Assembly: GCF_002284575.1 (NCBI RefSeq)
Contig: NZ_NPKJ01000023.1
Location: 1 to 53,115 of the forward strand
Source: Mesorhizobium temperatum
GTDB taxonomy: Bacteria; Pseudomonadota; Alphaproteobacteria; Rhizobiales; Rhizobiaceae
Reading direction: 5' to 3'
DNA: 53,115 bases
Shown: positions 17,543 through 26,595 of the stretch, one piece after another
How positions within the stretch are numbered: position 1 is the stretch's first letter
How the letters are laid out: each line of letters opens with the position of its first letter
Program-made: the position numbers and the translations under genes
The notes under the pieces: generated by a model
Seen by the model: only the letters and a program-made list of their open reading frames with translations
Database searches by the model: none
What the model was told of the DNA's origin: nothing

Positions 17543-18799
17543 ATGACCACACATTCGCGCGGCGTTTCCGCAACGATCGACCCGGTGAAACTCGACAGAC
17601 TGGCCGAAGTCGCCATCAAGGTCGGGCTGCAATTGCAGCCGGGGCAGGACCTGGTACTGACATCGTCGATCGCAGCACTGCCTTTGACGCGACGGATCGT
17701 CGAGCATGCCTACAAGGCTGGCGCCGGCCTGGTGACGCCGATCTTCAACGACGACGAGATGACACTGGCGCGCTTCCGCTATGGCGCCGATGCCGGCTTC
17801 GACCACGCCGCCGGCTGGCTCTATGAGGGCATGGCGAAGGCCTTCGCCAACAATGCTGCGCGGCTGGCCGTGCGCGGCGAGGATCCGTCGCTGCTGTCGG
17901 CACAGGATCCGGCGAAAGTGGCGCGCGCCAACAAGGCGAACTCGATCGCCTATCAGCCGGCGCTGGAGAAGATCACCCGCTTCGACATCAACTGGAACAT
18001 CGTTGCCTACCCCGACCTGGCCTGGGCTAGGCAGGTGTTTCCGGGCGATACCGACGACGTCGCCGTGGCGAAGCTCGCCGACGCCATCTTTGCCGCCTCA
18101 CGGGTTGATGTGGACGACCCGATCGGCAACTGGAAGGCGCATAATGCGGCTCTTCGCAGCCGCACCGAATGGCTGAACGGCCATAATTTCCACGCGCTGC
18201 ATTTCACCGGACCCGGCACCGACCTGACCGTCGGGCTGGCCGATGGGCATGAGTGGATGGGCGGCGCTTCGACCGCCAGGAACGGCATCACCTGCAACCC
18301 GAACATCCCGACCGAGGAGGTTTTCACCACGCCGCATGCCAGGCGCGTCGAAGGCCACGTTACGAGCACCAAGCCGCTGTCCTACCAAGGCACGCTGATC
18401 GACGGCATTGCGGTGCGTTTTGAAGGCGGCCGCATCGTCGAGGCCATGGCTAGCCGCGGCGAGGATGTGCTGAAAAAGGTGCTCGATACCGATGAAGGCT
18501 CACGCCGGCTCGGTGAGGTCGCGCTGGTGCCGCATTCCTCACCGATCTCGAAGAGCGGTCTGCTGTTCTTCAACACGCTGTTCGACGAGAATGCCGCCTG
18601 CCATATCGCGCTCGGTCAGTGCTATTCGAAGTGCTTCGTCGACGGTGCCTCGCTCAGCCAGGACGAGATCGCGGCGCGTGGCGGCAACAAGAGCTTTATC
18701 CATATCGACTGGATGATCGGTTCGGACAAGATCGACATCGACGGCGTCGGCAAGGACGGCAGCCGCGTACCGGTCATGCGCAAGGGCGAGTGGGCGTAA
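17543..18799 (+). CDS. M29-family metallo-aminopeptidase
   Basis: Cytosolic metal-dependent aminopeptidase of the thermophilic AmpS/AmpT family, 418 residues. Family marks include NWNIVAYPDLAWARQVFP, FTGPGTDLTVGLADGHEWMGG, the metal-binding region NIPTEEVFTTPHARRVEGHV (Glu and His ligands), LGEVALVPHSSPIS and the C-terminal IHIDWMIGS. The start has AGGACC upstream. The gene ends inside a threefold 16-base tandem repeat. It probably releases N-terminal residues from peptides during nitrogen turnover. Confidence 0.93.
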   Translation: MTTHSRGVSATIDPVKLDRLAEVAIKVGLQLQPGQDLVLTSSIAALPLTRRIVEHAYKAGAGLVTPIFNDDEMTLARFRYGADAGFDHAAGWLYEGMAKAFANNAARLAVRGEDPSLLSAQDPAKVARANKANSIAYQPALEKITRFDINWNIVAYPDLAWARQVFPGDTDDVAVAKLADAIFAASRVDVDDPIGNWKAHNAALRSRTEWLNGHNFHALHFTGPGTDLTVGLADGHEWMGGASTARNGITCNPNIPTEEVFTTPHARRVEGHVTSTKPLSYQGTLIDGIAVRFEGGRIVEAMASRGEDVLKKVLDTDEGSRRLGEVALVPHSSPISKSGLLFFNTLFDENAACHIALGQCYSKCFVDGASLSQDEIAARGGNKSFIHIDWMIGSDKIDIDGVGKDGSRVPVMRKGEWA

Positions 18800-18829
18800 G
18801 GGCGAGTGGGCGTAAGGGCGAGTGGGCGT
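18782..18829. repeat. three tandem copies of a 16-bp unit at the aminopeptidase stop
   Basis: AAGGGCGAGTGGGCGT occurs three times without a break at 18782, 18798 and 18814. The first copy encodes the last residues of the aminopeptidase, and the TAA at 18797-18799 spans the first junction. Such exact copies point to recent slippage. Confidence 0.95.
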
Positions 18830-18876
18830 AAGGAGCCGCCAACAAACCGTCATGGCGGTCAACCCCGGAGTTGGCA

Positions 18877-19233
18877 ATGAAACTCGATATCAAGGTCAAG
18901 CGCATCTACGAGCCGCCCTCGCCTGGCGATGGGCAGCGGGTGCTCATAGACCGCGTATGGCCGCGCGGCGTCCGCAAAGAAGACGCCGCGCTTACGCTAT
19001 GGCTGAAGACCATCGCGCCAAGCGATGAATTGCGCAAATGGTTCGGCCACGAGCCGACGCGCTGGATGGAATTCCAGCAGCGCTATCGCGGCGAGCTCGA
19101 CAGGAACAGCGACGCGGTCGGCCAGTTGCGTGCCCTGCTCGACAACGGCCGGGTGACGCTGCTCTACGGCGCCCAGGACGAGTTGCACAACAACGCAGTG
19201 GCTTTGGCTGACTATCTCAGCCTAAAGGGCTGA
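18877..19233 (+). CDS. DUF488-family protein
   Basis: A 118-residue cytosolic protein of the DUF488 (YeaO-like) family. Signature segments are KVKRIYEPPSPGDGQRVLIDRVWPRG split over residues 5-30, then LWLKTIAPSDELRKWFGHEP and VTLLYGAQDELHNNAVAL. The biochemical function is not established. The ATG at 18877 is chosen because GGAG lies six bases upstream; a TTG six bases earlier is less likely. It lies 77 bases after the aminopeptidase gene and converges with the ABC ATPase gene. Confidence 0.88.
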   Translation: MKLDIKVKRIYEPPSPGDGQRVLIDRVWPRGVRKEDAALTLWLKTIAPSDELRKWFGHEPTRWMEFQQRYRGELDRNSDAVGQLRALLDNGRVTLLYGAQDELHNNAVALADYLSLKG

Positions 19234-19318
19234 GGCAGCGCGCACGCATGGAGAACTCGCCTCGACCGGGCGCGGCCGGATCAACAACAGGCGTCGTGGA
19301 AGCGCGATGGCGAATCCC

Positions 19319-20386
19319 TCAGGCGACACGCAGTTCCGTGGCCGCATCGAAGAGATGCACCTTGCCCGGCAGGACAGAAAGGCTGATCGTGGCGCCGGCG
19401 CTGCGGCGCTCGTCACGCGGCACCACGGCGACGGCGTCGTATCCCGCCACACGCAAATGAATCTGGACATCCGCGCCGGTCGTTTCGGACAGTACGACCT
19501 CGCCCTTGATCTCACCCGCATCCGAAATGCCGAGATCGTTTGGCCGGACGCCCATGATGACCTTTTGGCCCGGCTTCGCCTTGATCTCCGGTGAGAGGCC
19601 GATCGACACGCCTTCGGCGACGAAGCGAGGAGCTCCGCCCGCGGTCTCGACAGCGCCAGCGATGAAATTCATCGAAGGCGAGCCGATGAAATCAGCGACA
19701 TATTTCGAGTTCGGGCGCTCGTAGACCTCGTCGGGCGTGCCGATCTGCATGATCCTGCCGGCGTGCATCAGCACGATCTTGTCAGCCATCGTCATCGCCT
19801 CGATCTGGTCATGGGTGACGTAGATCGTGGTCGTGCCGAGACGATTGTGGAGTTGGCGGATTTCCACGCGCATATGCGTGCGCAGCTTCGCGTCTAGATT
19901 GGAGAGCGGCTCGTCGAAAAGGAAGACGGCGGCATTCCGCACCATGGCGCGGCCCATGGCGACGCGCTGGCGCTGGCCACCCGACAGTTCCTTGGGATAG
20001 CGCCCGAGGTAAGGCGTAAGATTCAGGATTTCCGCCGCCCATTCGACCTTCTTCCTGATCTCCGCCTTTGGCACTTTCGCCACTTCGAGACTGAAGCCGA
20101 TATTGTCGAACACCTTCATTGTCGGATAGAGCGCGTAGTTCTGGAACACCATCGCGATGTCGCGATCGCGCGGGTGAACATCGTTGACCCGCCTGTCGCC
20201 GATCAACAGATCGCCGTTCGTCACGCGCTCGAGCCCTGCTGTCATGCGCAGGAGCGTGGTCTTGCCGCAGCCGGACGGCCCAAGAAGCACGACGAATTCG
20301 CGGTCGGCAATGCCGAAGGAGATGTCCTTCATCACCTCGACATGCCCGAAACTCTTGGCGATGTTCTTATATTCTACGGTAGCCAT
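19319..20386 (-). CDS. MalK/UgpC-type sugar ABC transporter ATPase
   Basis: Energises the polyol or sugar importer of this cluster. The 355-residue protein has Walker A GPSGCGKTT at 36-44, the ABC signature LSGGQRQRVAMGRA, Walker B FLFDEPLSNLD, the switch His in YVTHDQIEAMTM, and a C-terminal TOBE regulatory domain from about residue 240 (GVRPNDLGI). It is the last gene of the operon permease-permease-binding protein-SDR-ATPase. The substrate cannot be read from an ATPase of this type. Confidence 0.94.
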   Translation of the reverse strand: MATVEYKNIAKSFGHVEVMKDISFGIADREFVVLLGPSGCGKTTLLRMTAGLERVTNGDLLIGDRRVNDVHPRDRDIAMVFQNYALYPTMKVFDNIGFSLEVAKVPKAEIRKKVEWAAEILNLTPYLGRYPKELSGGQRQRVAMGRAMVRNAAVFLFDEPLSNLDAKLRTHMRVEIRQLHNRLGTTTIYVTHDQIEAMTMADKIVLMHAGRIMQIGTPDEVYERPNSKYVADFIGSPSMNFIAGAVETAGGAPRFVAEGVSIGLSPEIKAKPGQKVIMGVRPNDLGISDAGEIKGEVVLSETTGADVQIHLRVAGYDAVAVVPRDERRSAGATISLSVLPGKVHLFDAATELRVA

Positions 20387-20417
20387 TCTCTCTCTCCAGA
20401 AGCCCGGATTCGGGTCG

Positions 20418-21143
20418 TCAGTATTTCTGCCTGGTCGGCGTGATGACGATTTCCTGCACGAGGGCGTTCTGTGGCATCTGGTAGGTGTGGAGCATGAGGT
20501 CAGCGACGTGCTCCGGCCCGATCCCGCCGCCGATCTTGAGCTTGTTAGCCTTGTAGTTGGCGAGCGTCTGCGGATCGAGGACGCCGCTCAGAACTTCGGT
20601 TTCGATTACCCCGGGCGAAAGCACGACCACGCGGACATCGTAATCGGAAAGATAGTCGCGCAGCGATTCCGAGACGGCGTGAACGAAGAATTTCGTCCCG
20701 CAGTAAACGGTATGATCCGGATAGACCTTCCGGCCAGCGATCGAACTCATCATAAACAGCGTCCCATGGCGGCGCTCCATCATGCCCGACATCACGGCGT
20801 GGACCGAATTCAGCACGCCTTTCGTGTTGATGTCGATCATCTCGTCCCATTCCTCGGGCGGCTGGCGGCCTATGTCGGCAAGACGCGCGATGCCGGCATT
20901 GGCAAAGAGCATGTCGACCGGTCCGTATTCGGCTTCCGCCTCCTTCACTGCGGCTGCGATTGCGGCGCGGTCGCGGACATCGACCTGCCGGGCCATGCTG
21001 TCGGGCAGCTTCAGCGCCTCCATGCGCTCCAGACGGCGGGCCATCATCAGAACAGGGTGGCCGGCGCGCGAAAACACCTTGGCGACCGCCTCGCCGATAC
21101 CAGAACTGGCTCCTGTCACCGCTACGAGCTGTTTTCCAGCCAT
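20418..21143 (-). CDS. short-chain dehydrogenase in a polyol transport operon
   Basis: A 241-residue SDR with TGASSGIG near residues 10-17, NAGIA near 85, a catalytic Ser in MMSSIAG and YCGTK for Tyr and Lys. It resembles the serine/3-hydroxyacid dehydrogenase YdfG group. The start at 21143 has AGAGGA; the open frame to 21335 runs back into the binding-protein gene and has no signal or motif. Its place between the binding protein and ATPase suggests it oxidises the imported polyol, which is inference. Confidence 0.87.
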   Translation of the reverse strand: MAGKQLVAVTGASSGIGEAVAKVFSRAGHPVLMMARRLERMEALKLPDSMARQVDVRDRAAIAAAVKEAEAEYGPVDMLFANAGIARLADIGRQPPEEWDEMIDINTKGVLNSVHAVMSGMMERRHGTLFMMSSIAGRKVYPDHTVYCGTKFFVHAVSESLRDYLSDYDVRVVVLSPGVIETEVLSGVLDPQTLANYKANKLKIGGGIGPEHVADLMLHTYQMPQNALVQEIVITPTRQKY

Positions 21144-21205
21144 TGCTTTTCCTCTTGGGAATTGTGGAAACCCAGGGTGGCGGCCAGGCCGCCACCCTGG
21201 AACAC

Positions 21206-22711
21206 TCAGCCCTTGGCGACGAGATCGTCGACCTGGGTTTTCAGAGCGTCGAGCGACTCCTTGGCCGAGCCTGACTGGCCAGCGAAGTATTTGCCCAGCG
21301 CAACCGGGATCATGTCGCTCGAAAGTTCTGCCCATGCCGGCAGGTCGGGTTCGGATCCCATGTAGTTGGCGATGGTGTCGCGCACGACCGGCAAATGGCG
21401 GGTCGTGCCGGCGCCGACACGCGCATTGGCCAGCACGCGCGGATCGTCATAGACGCTGGTGCGCGTTGGGCCTGTACCGCCGCCCAGAACGGTTATCAGT
21501 GCCTGGGTATCGGCTGAGGTTGCCCACTGCATGAAAATCCAGGCAGCATCCGGGCTCTTCGAGTATTTCGACACTGCGAGCGAAGAACCGCCCTGGTGAC
21601 CAACGCCCGGAATTTCGCCGAATCCGGTCTGTTCGACCGTGCGTAGCGTGGCGGCAGGTTTCGGCGGAACCATCGCTTCCATCAGACCGGAGACCTTGGA
21701 GGCGTTGGGATCGTCGAAGAACGGGAAGAATTCGCCCCAGGACAGCATCGAGGCAGCGACGCCCTGGCCGACCGACTGGCCCTCACCATCCCATGTCCAG
21801 CCGTCGACACCGGGCGGCATCGTCGCCTTGAGCTTGTCCCAGTAGGCCATGGCGGCCAAGCCAGCTTCGTCGTTGCCGGTGAATTTGCCGTCGGGGCCGA
21901 AAATCGACCCGCCATGGCCCCAAAGCCACGCCGTCCAATCGCATTCGAGGCTGTAGTGGCCTGATTTCATCTGGCCGCTGGTGCCGTACATATTCGGGCC
22001 CTTGGCGTCGGTGATCGCCGCGGACGCCTGCAGCAAATCGTCCAGCGTGGCCGGAGGCGGCAGCTTGAGCTCGTCCCAGACGTCCTTGCGGTATTGCATG
22101 ATGAAGATCGGGATGTCGTAGGGCACGCCGACCATGCGGTCCTCGTACATGGCGATACCGTCGACGAGCGGTTTCAGGAAGTCGTCGATGTTGTAGTTCG
22201 GCATTGCCAGATCGGCGTTTTTGAGCTGCTCACGCGGATCGAAGACGTCCTGGCTGAAGCTCGCCGCCCAGCTCTGGTCGATATAGTAGAGGTCGTAAGT
22301 GCCGAGGCTCGAGGCGACGTCGAGCGTCAGCTTCTGCAGCACCTGCTCGAGCGGCAGCACTTCGATCTCGACCTTGATGCCGGTAGCCTCCTCGAAATAC
22401 TGCTTAAGCTGCGTAGCGATGGCATTCGACGGCGGCGTCGATTCGGTGGCGAGACGGAGCGTCGTTCCGGCAAAGGGCTTGCCGACATCCGAGAGCCACT
22501 TGGTGATTTCGGCGCTGGGCTTTAGCTCCTGTTCCTGAGCCGATGCCTGGCTGATGCCGTAGAACGGACGTCGTCCCAAGCCCATGCCGAGCGCGCCGGC
22601 GCCGAGGCCGAGAATGCTTGCTGCGCGAAGAAACGAGCGCCGGTCCATCTGTCCGCGAACGAAGCGGTCAGTGACAGAGGCAAGATGCGCCTTTCTGATG
22701 CTGTCTTTCAT
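21206..22711 (-). CDS. extracellular solute-binding protein of a carbohydrate ABC transporter
   Basis: Periplasmic receptor of the importer, family 1 (MalE-like), 501 residues. It has a twin-arginine signal, with R24-R25 in DRRSFLRAAS followed by a hydrophobic Gly/Ala/Leu stretch, so it is probably exported folded. The mature domain contains GTTLRLATESTPP, then YDLYYIDQSW and YPDIP-like sugar receptor patterns. The ribosome-binding site GGAGGAG is clear. At 501 residues it is longer than typical MalE (about 400), which fits receptors for polyols or oligosaccharides. Confidence 0.9.
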   Translation of the reverse strand: MKDSIRKAHLASVTDRFVRGQMDRRSFLRAASILGLGAGALGMGLGRRPFYGISQASAQEQELKPSAEITKWLSDVGKPFAGTTLRLATESTPPSNAIATQLKQYFEEATGIKVEIEVLPLEQVLQKLTLDVASSLGTYDLYYIDQSWAASFSQDVFDPREQLKNADLAMPNYNIDDFLKPLVDGIAMYEDRMVGVPYDIPIFIMQYRKDVWDELKLPPPATLDDLLQASAAITDAKGPNMYGTSGQMKSGHYSLECDWTAWLWGHGGSIFGPDGKFTGNDEAGLAAMAYWDKLKATMPPGVDGWTWDGEGQSVGQGVAASMLSWGEFFPFFDDPNASKVSGLMEAMVPPKPAATLRTVEQTGFGEIPGVGHQGGSSLAVSKYSKSPDAAWIFMQWATSADTQALITVLGGGTGPTRTSVYDDPRVLANARVGAGTTRHLPVVRDTIANYMGSEPDLPAWAELSSDMIPVALGKYFAGQSGSAKESLDALKTQVDDLVAKG

Positions 22712-22770
22712 TGTCTACTCCTCCGGTTTAATTCGCGATTTCCACAAGGCTGCGAATTCGAGCCTCCCAT

Positions 22771-23643
22771 CTATTGTTTCAACGATCCCATCGTGAGACC
22801 GCGCACGAGGTGCTTTTGAACCAACAGAATGAAGATGAAAGCGGGAATGATGGATGCGGCGCCAAGCGCGGCCATGTTGCCCCAGGCGGTGCCGATCGAG
22901 GTGACGAAGGTCGACGAGACGACAGGCACGGTCTTGAGCGATGTGGTGGTCAGGGTCAGCGCAAAGAGGAATTCGGTCCAGCTGAAAATGAAGCAGAGCA
23001 CCGCCGTGGCGGCGATGCCGCCCTTGGCCATCGGCAGCACAATCCGCCGGAAGATCATGAAGCGGCTCGCGCCATCGACGATCGCGCTCTCGTCGATCTC
23101 CGACGGAATGTCGTCGAAGAAGCTCTTCATCAGGAGGACGGCGAGCGGCAGGTTCATCAGCGCGTGGATCAGCACCATGCCGGTATAGGTGTCGATGAGC
23201 CCGAAATTCTTGTAGATGAAGAACATCGGAACCGCGACCGCGACGGGCGGCATCATGCGCGTCGACAACACCCAACCGACGAAACTGTGCCGGCCGCGGA
23301 AGTTCATGCGCGACAGGGCATAGGCGGCAAGCGTGGCGATGGCGACGGCGAGCACGGTCGACAGCGTCGCGATCACGATCGAATCCCAGACGCGCGGCGC
23401 CATGTAGAAGTTGCCGCCGCCCGGCGTCACGGTGATGCCGCCGCTGCCCAGCGAAATCCCGAACACCTTCTGGAAATTGTCGAACGTCGGCGTGAAGGCG
23501 AACAGTTTCGGCGGCCGGTTGAAGATGTCATTGCCGTGTTTGAACGCCACCGACGTCCAGTAGTAGATCGGAAAGAAAAAAATTGCGACCACGACCCACG
23601 CGGCGATGGTGCGAAGCATGCGCGTCGAGAAGGAGCCGTTCAT
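22771..23643 (-). CDS. carbohydrate ABC transporter permease (MalG-type)
   Basis: Inner-membrane channel subunit of 290 residues with about six helices. The EAA loop that docks the ATPase reads EIDESAIVDGASRFMIFRRIVLP. The N-terminus has a hydrophobic helix (IAAWVVVAIFFFPIYYW), and the C-terminus ends in the MalG-like HLVRGLTMGSLKQ. It starts one base after the stop of the MalF-type gene, so the two are co-translated partners. Confidence 0.94.
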   Translation of the reverse strand: MNGSFSTRMLRTIAAWVVVAIFFFPIYYWTSVAFKHGNDIFNRPPKLFAFTPTFDNFQKVFGISLGSGGITVTPGGGNFYMAPRVWDSIVIATLSTVLAVAIATLAAYALSRMNFRGRHSFVGWVLSTRMMPPVAVAVPMFFIYKNFGLIDTYTGMVLIHALMNLPLAVLLMKSFFDDIPSEIDESAIVDGASRFMIFRRIVLPMAKGGIAATAVLCFIFSWTEFLFALTLTTTSLKTVPVVSSTFVTSIGTAWGNMAALGAASIIPAFIFILLVQKHLVRGLTMGSLKQ

Positions 23644-23644
23644 T

Positions 23645-24532
23645 CTACCATTTCACCTTCGCGATACGGATGAAGAGGTTGGCAATGACGAGGATGATCA
23701 CCAGAGTGACGAGGCTGAGCGTGGCTCCATAACCCCACTTTACAAAGCTGAACGTCTGCTGCCATGCATAGAGGGAAAGCGAATAGGTCGACGCTCCCGG
23801 CCCGCCGGACGTCATGACGAAGACGTAATCGAAGACGCGGAAGAGATCGATGCCGCGGACCAGAACGGCGATCGCGATCACCTTCGACATCATCGGCAGG
23901 GTGATGCGCCGGAAAATCTGGAACGACGACGCGCCGTCGATCATCGCGGCTTCGTAAGGCTCCGGCGGCAGCGCCCTGAGACCGGCAAGGAAGATGAGGA
24001 CCATGAACGGCGTCCACTGCCAGATTTCCGCAACGAGAACGCCGGCAAGCGCGGTCGACGCCGTGGCGAGGATCGGGTTGTTCGGATTGAGCAGCCCAAT
24101 CGACTGCAGGAGGTAGCTGATCACCCCGAACTGCGGGTCCTCCATCAGCAGATACATCATGCCGACGATGGCCGGCGGGATGACGAGCGTCATCGTCAGC
24201 ACGCCGCGCAGGAATCCGAAACCGAAGCCGTCGCTGTCGAGGAGCAGCGCGATCGCCATGCCGAGCACCAGCTCAAAGACCAGCGCGATGGCGAAATAGG
24301 TGAAGGTGATAACGAGCGACTGCCAGAACCGCGTGTCGTTCCAGAGCTGCACCCAGTTTTCCGTTCCGACGAATTCGAGCGCCCGCCTGCGCGGGACGAA
24401 CTCGTGGAAGCTCAGCCAGATGTTGTAGATCAGGGGATAGACGGTGAAGACAAGCAGGATCGCCACCAGCGGCAGCAGCCAGGGCAGCGGGTGGTCCGAA
24501 ATGACGAAACGTCTGGCTTGGGCAACCCGCAC
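23645..24532 (-). CDS. carbohydrate ABC transporter permease (MalF-type)
   Basis: Partner permease, first gene of the importer operon. The EAA loop is EPYEAAMIDGASSFQIFRRI. I choose the GTG at 24532 as start because GGGAGGA sits five bases before it (295 residues). The ATG at 24577 would add 15 residues and place the start inside the operator-like palindromes at 24562-24600. With the GTG start, the 155-base gap to the divergent SorC gene holds both promoters and operators. Confidence 0.88.
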   Translation of the reverse strand: MRVAQARRFVISDHPLPWLLPLVAILLVFTVYPLIYNIWLSFHEFVPRRRALEFVGTENWVQLWNDTRFWQSLVITFTYFAIALVFELVLGMAIALLLDSDGFGFGFLRGVLTMTLVIPPAIVGMMYLLMEDPQFGVISYLLQSIGLLNPNNPILATASTALAGVLVAEIWQWTPFMVLIFLAGLRALPPEPYEAAMIDGASSFQIFRRITLPMMSKVIAIAVLVRGIDLFRVFDYVFVMTSGGPGASTYSLSLYAWQQTFSFVKWGYGATLSLVTLVIILVIANLFIRIAKVKW

Positions 24533-24561
24533 GCGTTCCTCCCGAACCGCTTCGTTTTGCG

Positions 24562-24600
24562 ATGCACAAATGTTCATATCTTGTGCATTTGTTCAAATGC
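24562..24600. promoter_or_regulatory. candidate operator between polyol operon and SorC regulator
   Basis: Two overlapping symmetric elements: ATGCACAA (24562-24569) with TTGTGCAT (24581-24588), spaced by 11, and the perfect palindrome GCATTTGTTCAAATGC (24585-24600). Three CAAATG half-sites occur in 34 bases. The position between divergent genes fits a SorC-family binding site. TATAGC at about 24600-24605 on the minus strand may be the -10 of the transporter operon. Confidence 0.6.
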
Positions 24601-24687
24601 TATATCGTCACCATGTCTGTGGCAAGCACTTGTTGGCCGGCGACAGCGGCATTCGGACGGGTGCGCCACCTGCAGCGGAGGACCCTC

Positions 24688-25608
24688 ATGACGTCGATCG
24701 GTCTGCTGGCACGGGTTGCCCATCAATATTTCGTGCTGGGCGAAACGCAGCAGGCCATCGCCGAGCGGCTGCAGATCAACCGCACCAAGATCCACAGGCT
24801 GCTGGCCGAGGCGAAGGAGCGCGGCATCGTCTCGATCCGCATCAACGCCGGGACGTCCCAGGCGCTCGAAATGGAAGAACAGCTCAGGCGGAAGTACCGG
24901 CTCGACATATGCAGCATCACGCCTAATGACACCGGGTCGGAGCTCGGGCTCTCCGAAGTGATCGGCATCTATGCCGCGCAGACCGTCGAGACGCTGCTCA
25001 GGGACGACATAACGGTCGCCATGGCGTGGGGCCGTACCATGAGATGGCTCGCTTCCAACATCGAACCGGTGGCGCTCAGGAACGTTACCGTCGTGCCGCT
25101 TCTCGGCTCTTTGTCGCGCCGGTCGTCGATCGACAAATACGACGCCGCCGCCGTCTTTGCCCAGCGCACCCAGGCCGAATCCTACTATCTCCCCGGACCC
25201 ATCATCTGCGACAGCCGCGAAAGCCGCGAGACGATCCTGCAGCAACCGAGCGCGCGCGAGGTTATCCAGAAGGCGCTGAACGCCGATCTTGCGCTGATGA
25301 GCGTCGGCGGCACAACCAGTTCGACGCTTCGGAGCGTCGGTTATATGACCGACGAGGAATTCGACGACGTCCTGAGACTGAAGCCGATCGGGAACTTTCT
25401 CGGCTACTTCTTCGACCGCAACGCCGAACTCATCGACCATCCCGTCAACGAACGCATTGTCGGGGTTTATCCTCTCGACACGCTCAACATTCCCAAACGC
25501 ATCCTCGTTTCCGGCGGAAAGAACAAGGTCGGCATCATGGCCAAGCTCCTGGAAAAAGGGTTCTTCACCGGCCTCATCACCGACCAGAAGACGGGCAGCT
25601 CGCTGTGA
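24688..25608 (+). CDS. SorC/DeoR-type sugar-binding transcriptional regulator 1
   Basis: A 306-residue regulator. The helix-turn-helix is at about 18-45 (TQQAIAERLQINRTKIHRLLAEA), followed by a sugar-phosphate-binding domain with ITVAMAWGRTMRWLA and MSVGGTTSSTLRS. It ends with the family segment ILVSGGKNKVGIMAKLLEKGF. The start at 24688 has GGAGGA five bases upstream; the earlier ATG at 24562 would cross the operator. It is divergent from the transporter operon and probably controls it in response to a sugar or polyol phosphate. Confidence 0.92.
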   Translation: MTSIGLLARVAHQYFVLGETQQAIAERLQINRTKIHRLLAEAKERGIVSIRINAGTSQALEMEEQLRRKYRLDICSITPNDTGSELGLSEVIGIYAAQTVETLLRDDITVAMAWGRTMRWLASNIEPVALRNVTVVPLLGSLSRRSSIDKYDAAAVFAQRTQAESYYLPGPIICDSRESRETILQQPSAREVIQKALNADLALMSVGGTTSSTLRSVGYMTDEEFDDVLRLKPIGNFLGYFFDRNAELIDHPVNERIVGVYPLDTLNIPKRILVSGGKNKVGIMAKLLEKGFFTGLITDQKTGSSL

Positions 25609-25781
25609 CATCCACCGGCCGGCATCGCGGTGGCAGCCGAAGGTGCTGTGCGATGTTGCCTGGAGCGTTGCGCTCGCTTTCATCTGAAAGCAGACTGGCA
25701 TCGAATCTTCCGTCCCTGGTTCTGTTTCGCCTGCAGAACATCCTTTGCGTCTTTGCGGGCGGCACATTTCGCGCCGGCCGA

Positions 25782-26591
25782 TCAGACCACCCCTAACCTC
25801 CGGTTTGCCAGGATCACATCGGCAATCTCGACGAAGCCGCGGCCACCTCGCGACCTGGCGACGTAAGCGGGTTCGGCGTCGATCTGTCCCTGGAAATCCA
25901 CCACATTCGCGACCCCGAACGCGTTCGGAAAGAACCCGAACATCGGGGCGTCGTTCGGGCTGTCTCCGACGAATGCATAGGCCTGCCTTTCGGCATCGAG
26001 ATCGGTTCCCAGCCTCTCGCTCGCAAAGCGGCGCGTCATCGACAGCTTGTCGTATCGGCCAAACCAGCCGTTCACATGGATCGACGAAATCTTGGCGACA
26101 GCGCCGGCCTGCTCGAAAAGCTGCTTGATGCGCCTGGCATCGGACAGCGGCAGCGCCGGAACATCTTCGCAAAAGTCGATGGCCAGATCGGCTTCGCGAT
26201 ATTGCTGGTCGGCGGATACGGCCGAACCCGGCACTTCCTGGACAATGCGCTTTTCCAGTTCGGCGAGCCTGCGCCTGTTTTCCCGGCGTTCCTCAGCGCT
26301 CGCGGCGAAAACCCGGATCATTTTTCGCGTTGCCTGATCATAAGCGAAGTAAAAGGCGCCATTTTCGCCGACCACGCCGGTCACCGGCCAGAACCGGGCA
26401 ATCATGTCGCACCAGCCTGCCGGTCTCCCGGTAATGGGAGCAACGACAAGGCCCGCCTCGTGCAGGCGTTCGAGCGCACGGTAGGCGTCGGCCGGAAGAC
26501 GACCCTCGGTCGTCAGCGTGTCGTCGATATCGCAGAAGACGCCGCGCATGCGCGACGCAGTTTCGGGTGCAAATTCGGCGAGGTCGCGCAT
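25782..26591 (-). CDS. HAD-superfamily phosphatase (Cof/SPP-like, subfamily IIB)
   Basis: A 269-residue phosphohydrolase. Motif I is DIDDT (nucleophile D21, acid D23), motif II sits in PITGRPAGW, and motif IV is GDSPNDAPMF. A C2-type cap lies between, as in sugar-phosphate phosphatases and trehalose-phosphatase-like enzymes. The start at 26591 lies five bases after the stop of the dehydrogenase gene, so the pair is co-expressed. An ATG at 26645 would overlap that gene. It may dephosphorylate a polyol phosphate made in the pathway, which is inference. Confidence 0.85.
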   Translation of the reverse strand: MRDLAEFAPETASRMRGVFCDIDDTLTTEGRLPADAYRALERLHEAGLVVAPITGRPAGWCDMIARFWPVTGVVGENGAFYFAYDQATRKMIRVFAASAEERRENRRRLAELEKRIVQEVPGSAVSADQQYREADLAIDFCEDVPALPLSDARRIKQLFEQAGAVAKISSIHVNGWFGRYDKLSMTRRFASERLGTDLDAERQAYAFVGDSPNDAPMFGFFPNAFGVANVVDFQGQIDAEPAYVARSRGGRGFVEIADVILANRRLGVV

Positions 26592-26595
26592 CCGG

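Noticed and set aside
18782..18829. The 16-bp tandem repeat as a phase-variation switch
   Set aside because: The stop codon falls at the first junction, so changing the copy number would not change the protein or the next gene's frame.
24574..26172. A 532-residue open frame opposite the first SorC gene and the HAD gene
   Set aside because: It has no domain, conflicts with two convincing genes, and has no ribosome-binding site.
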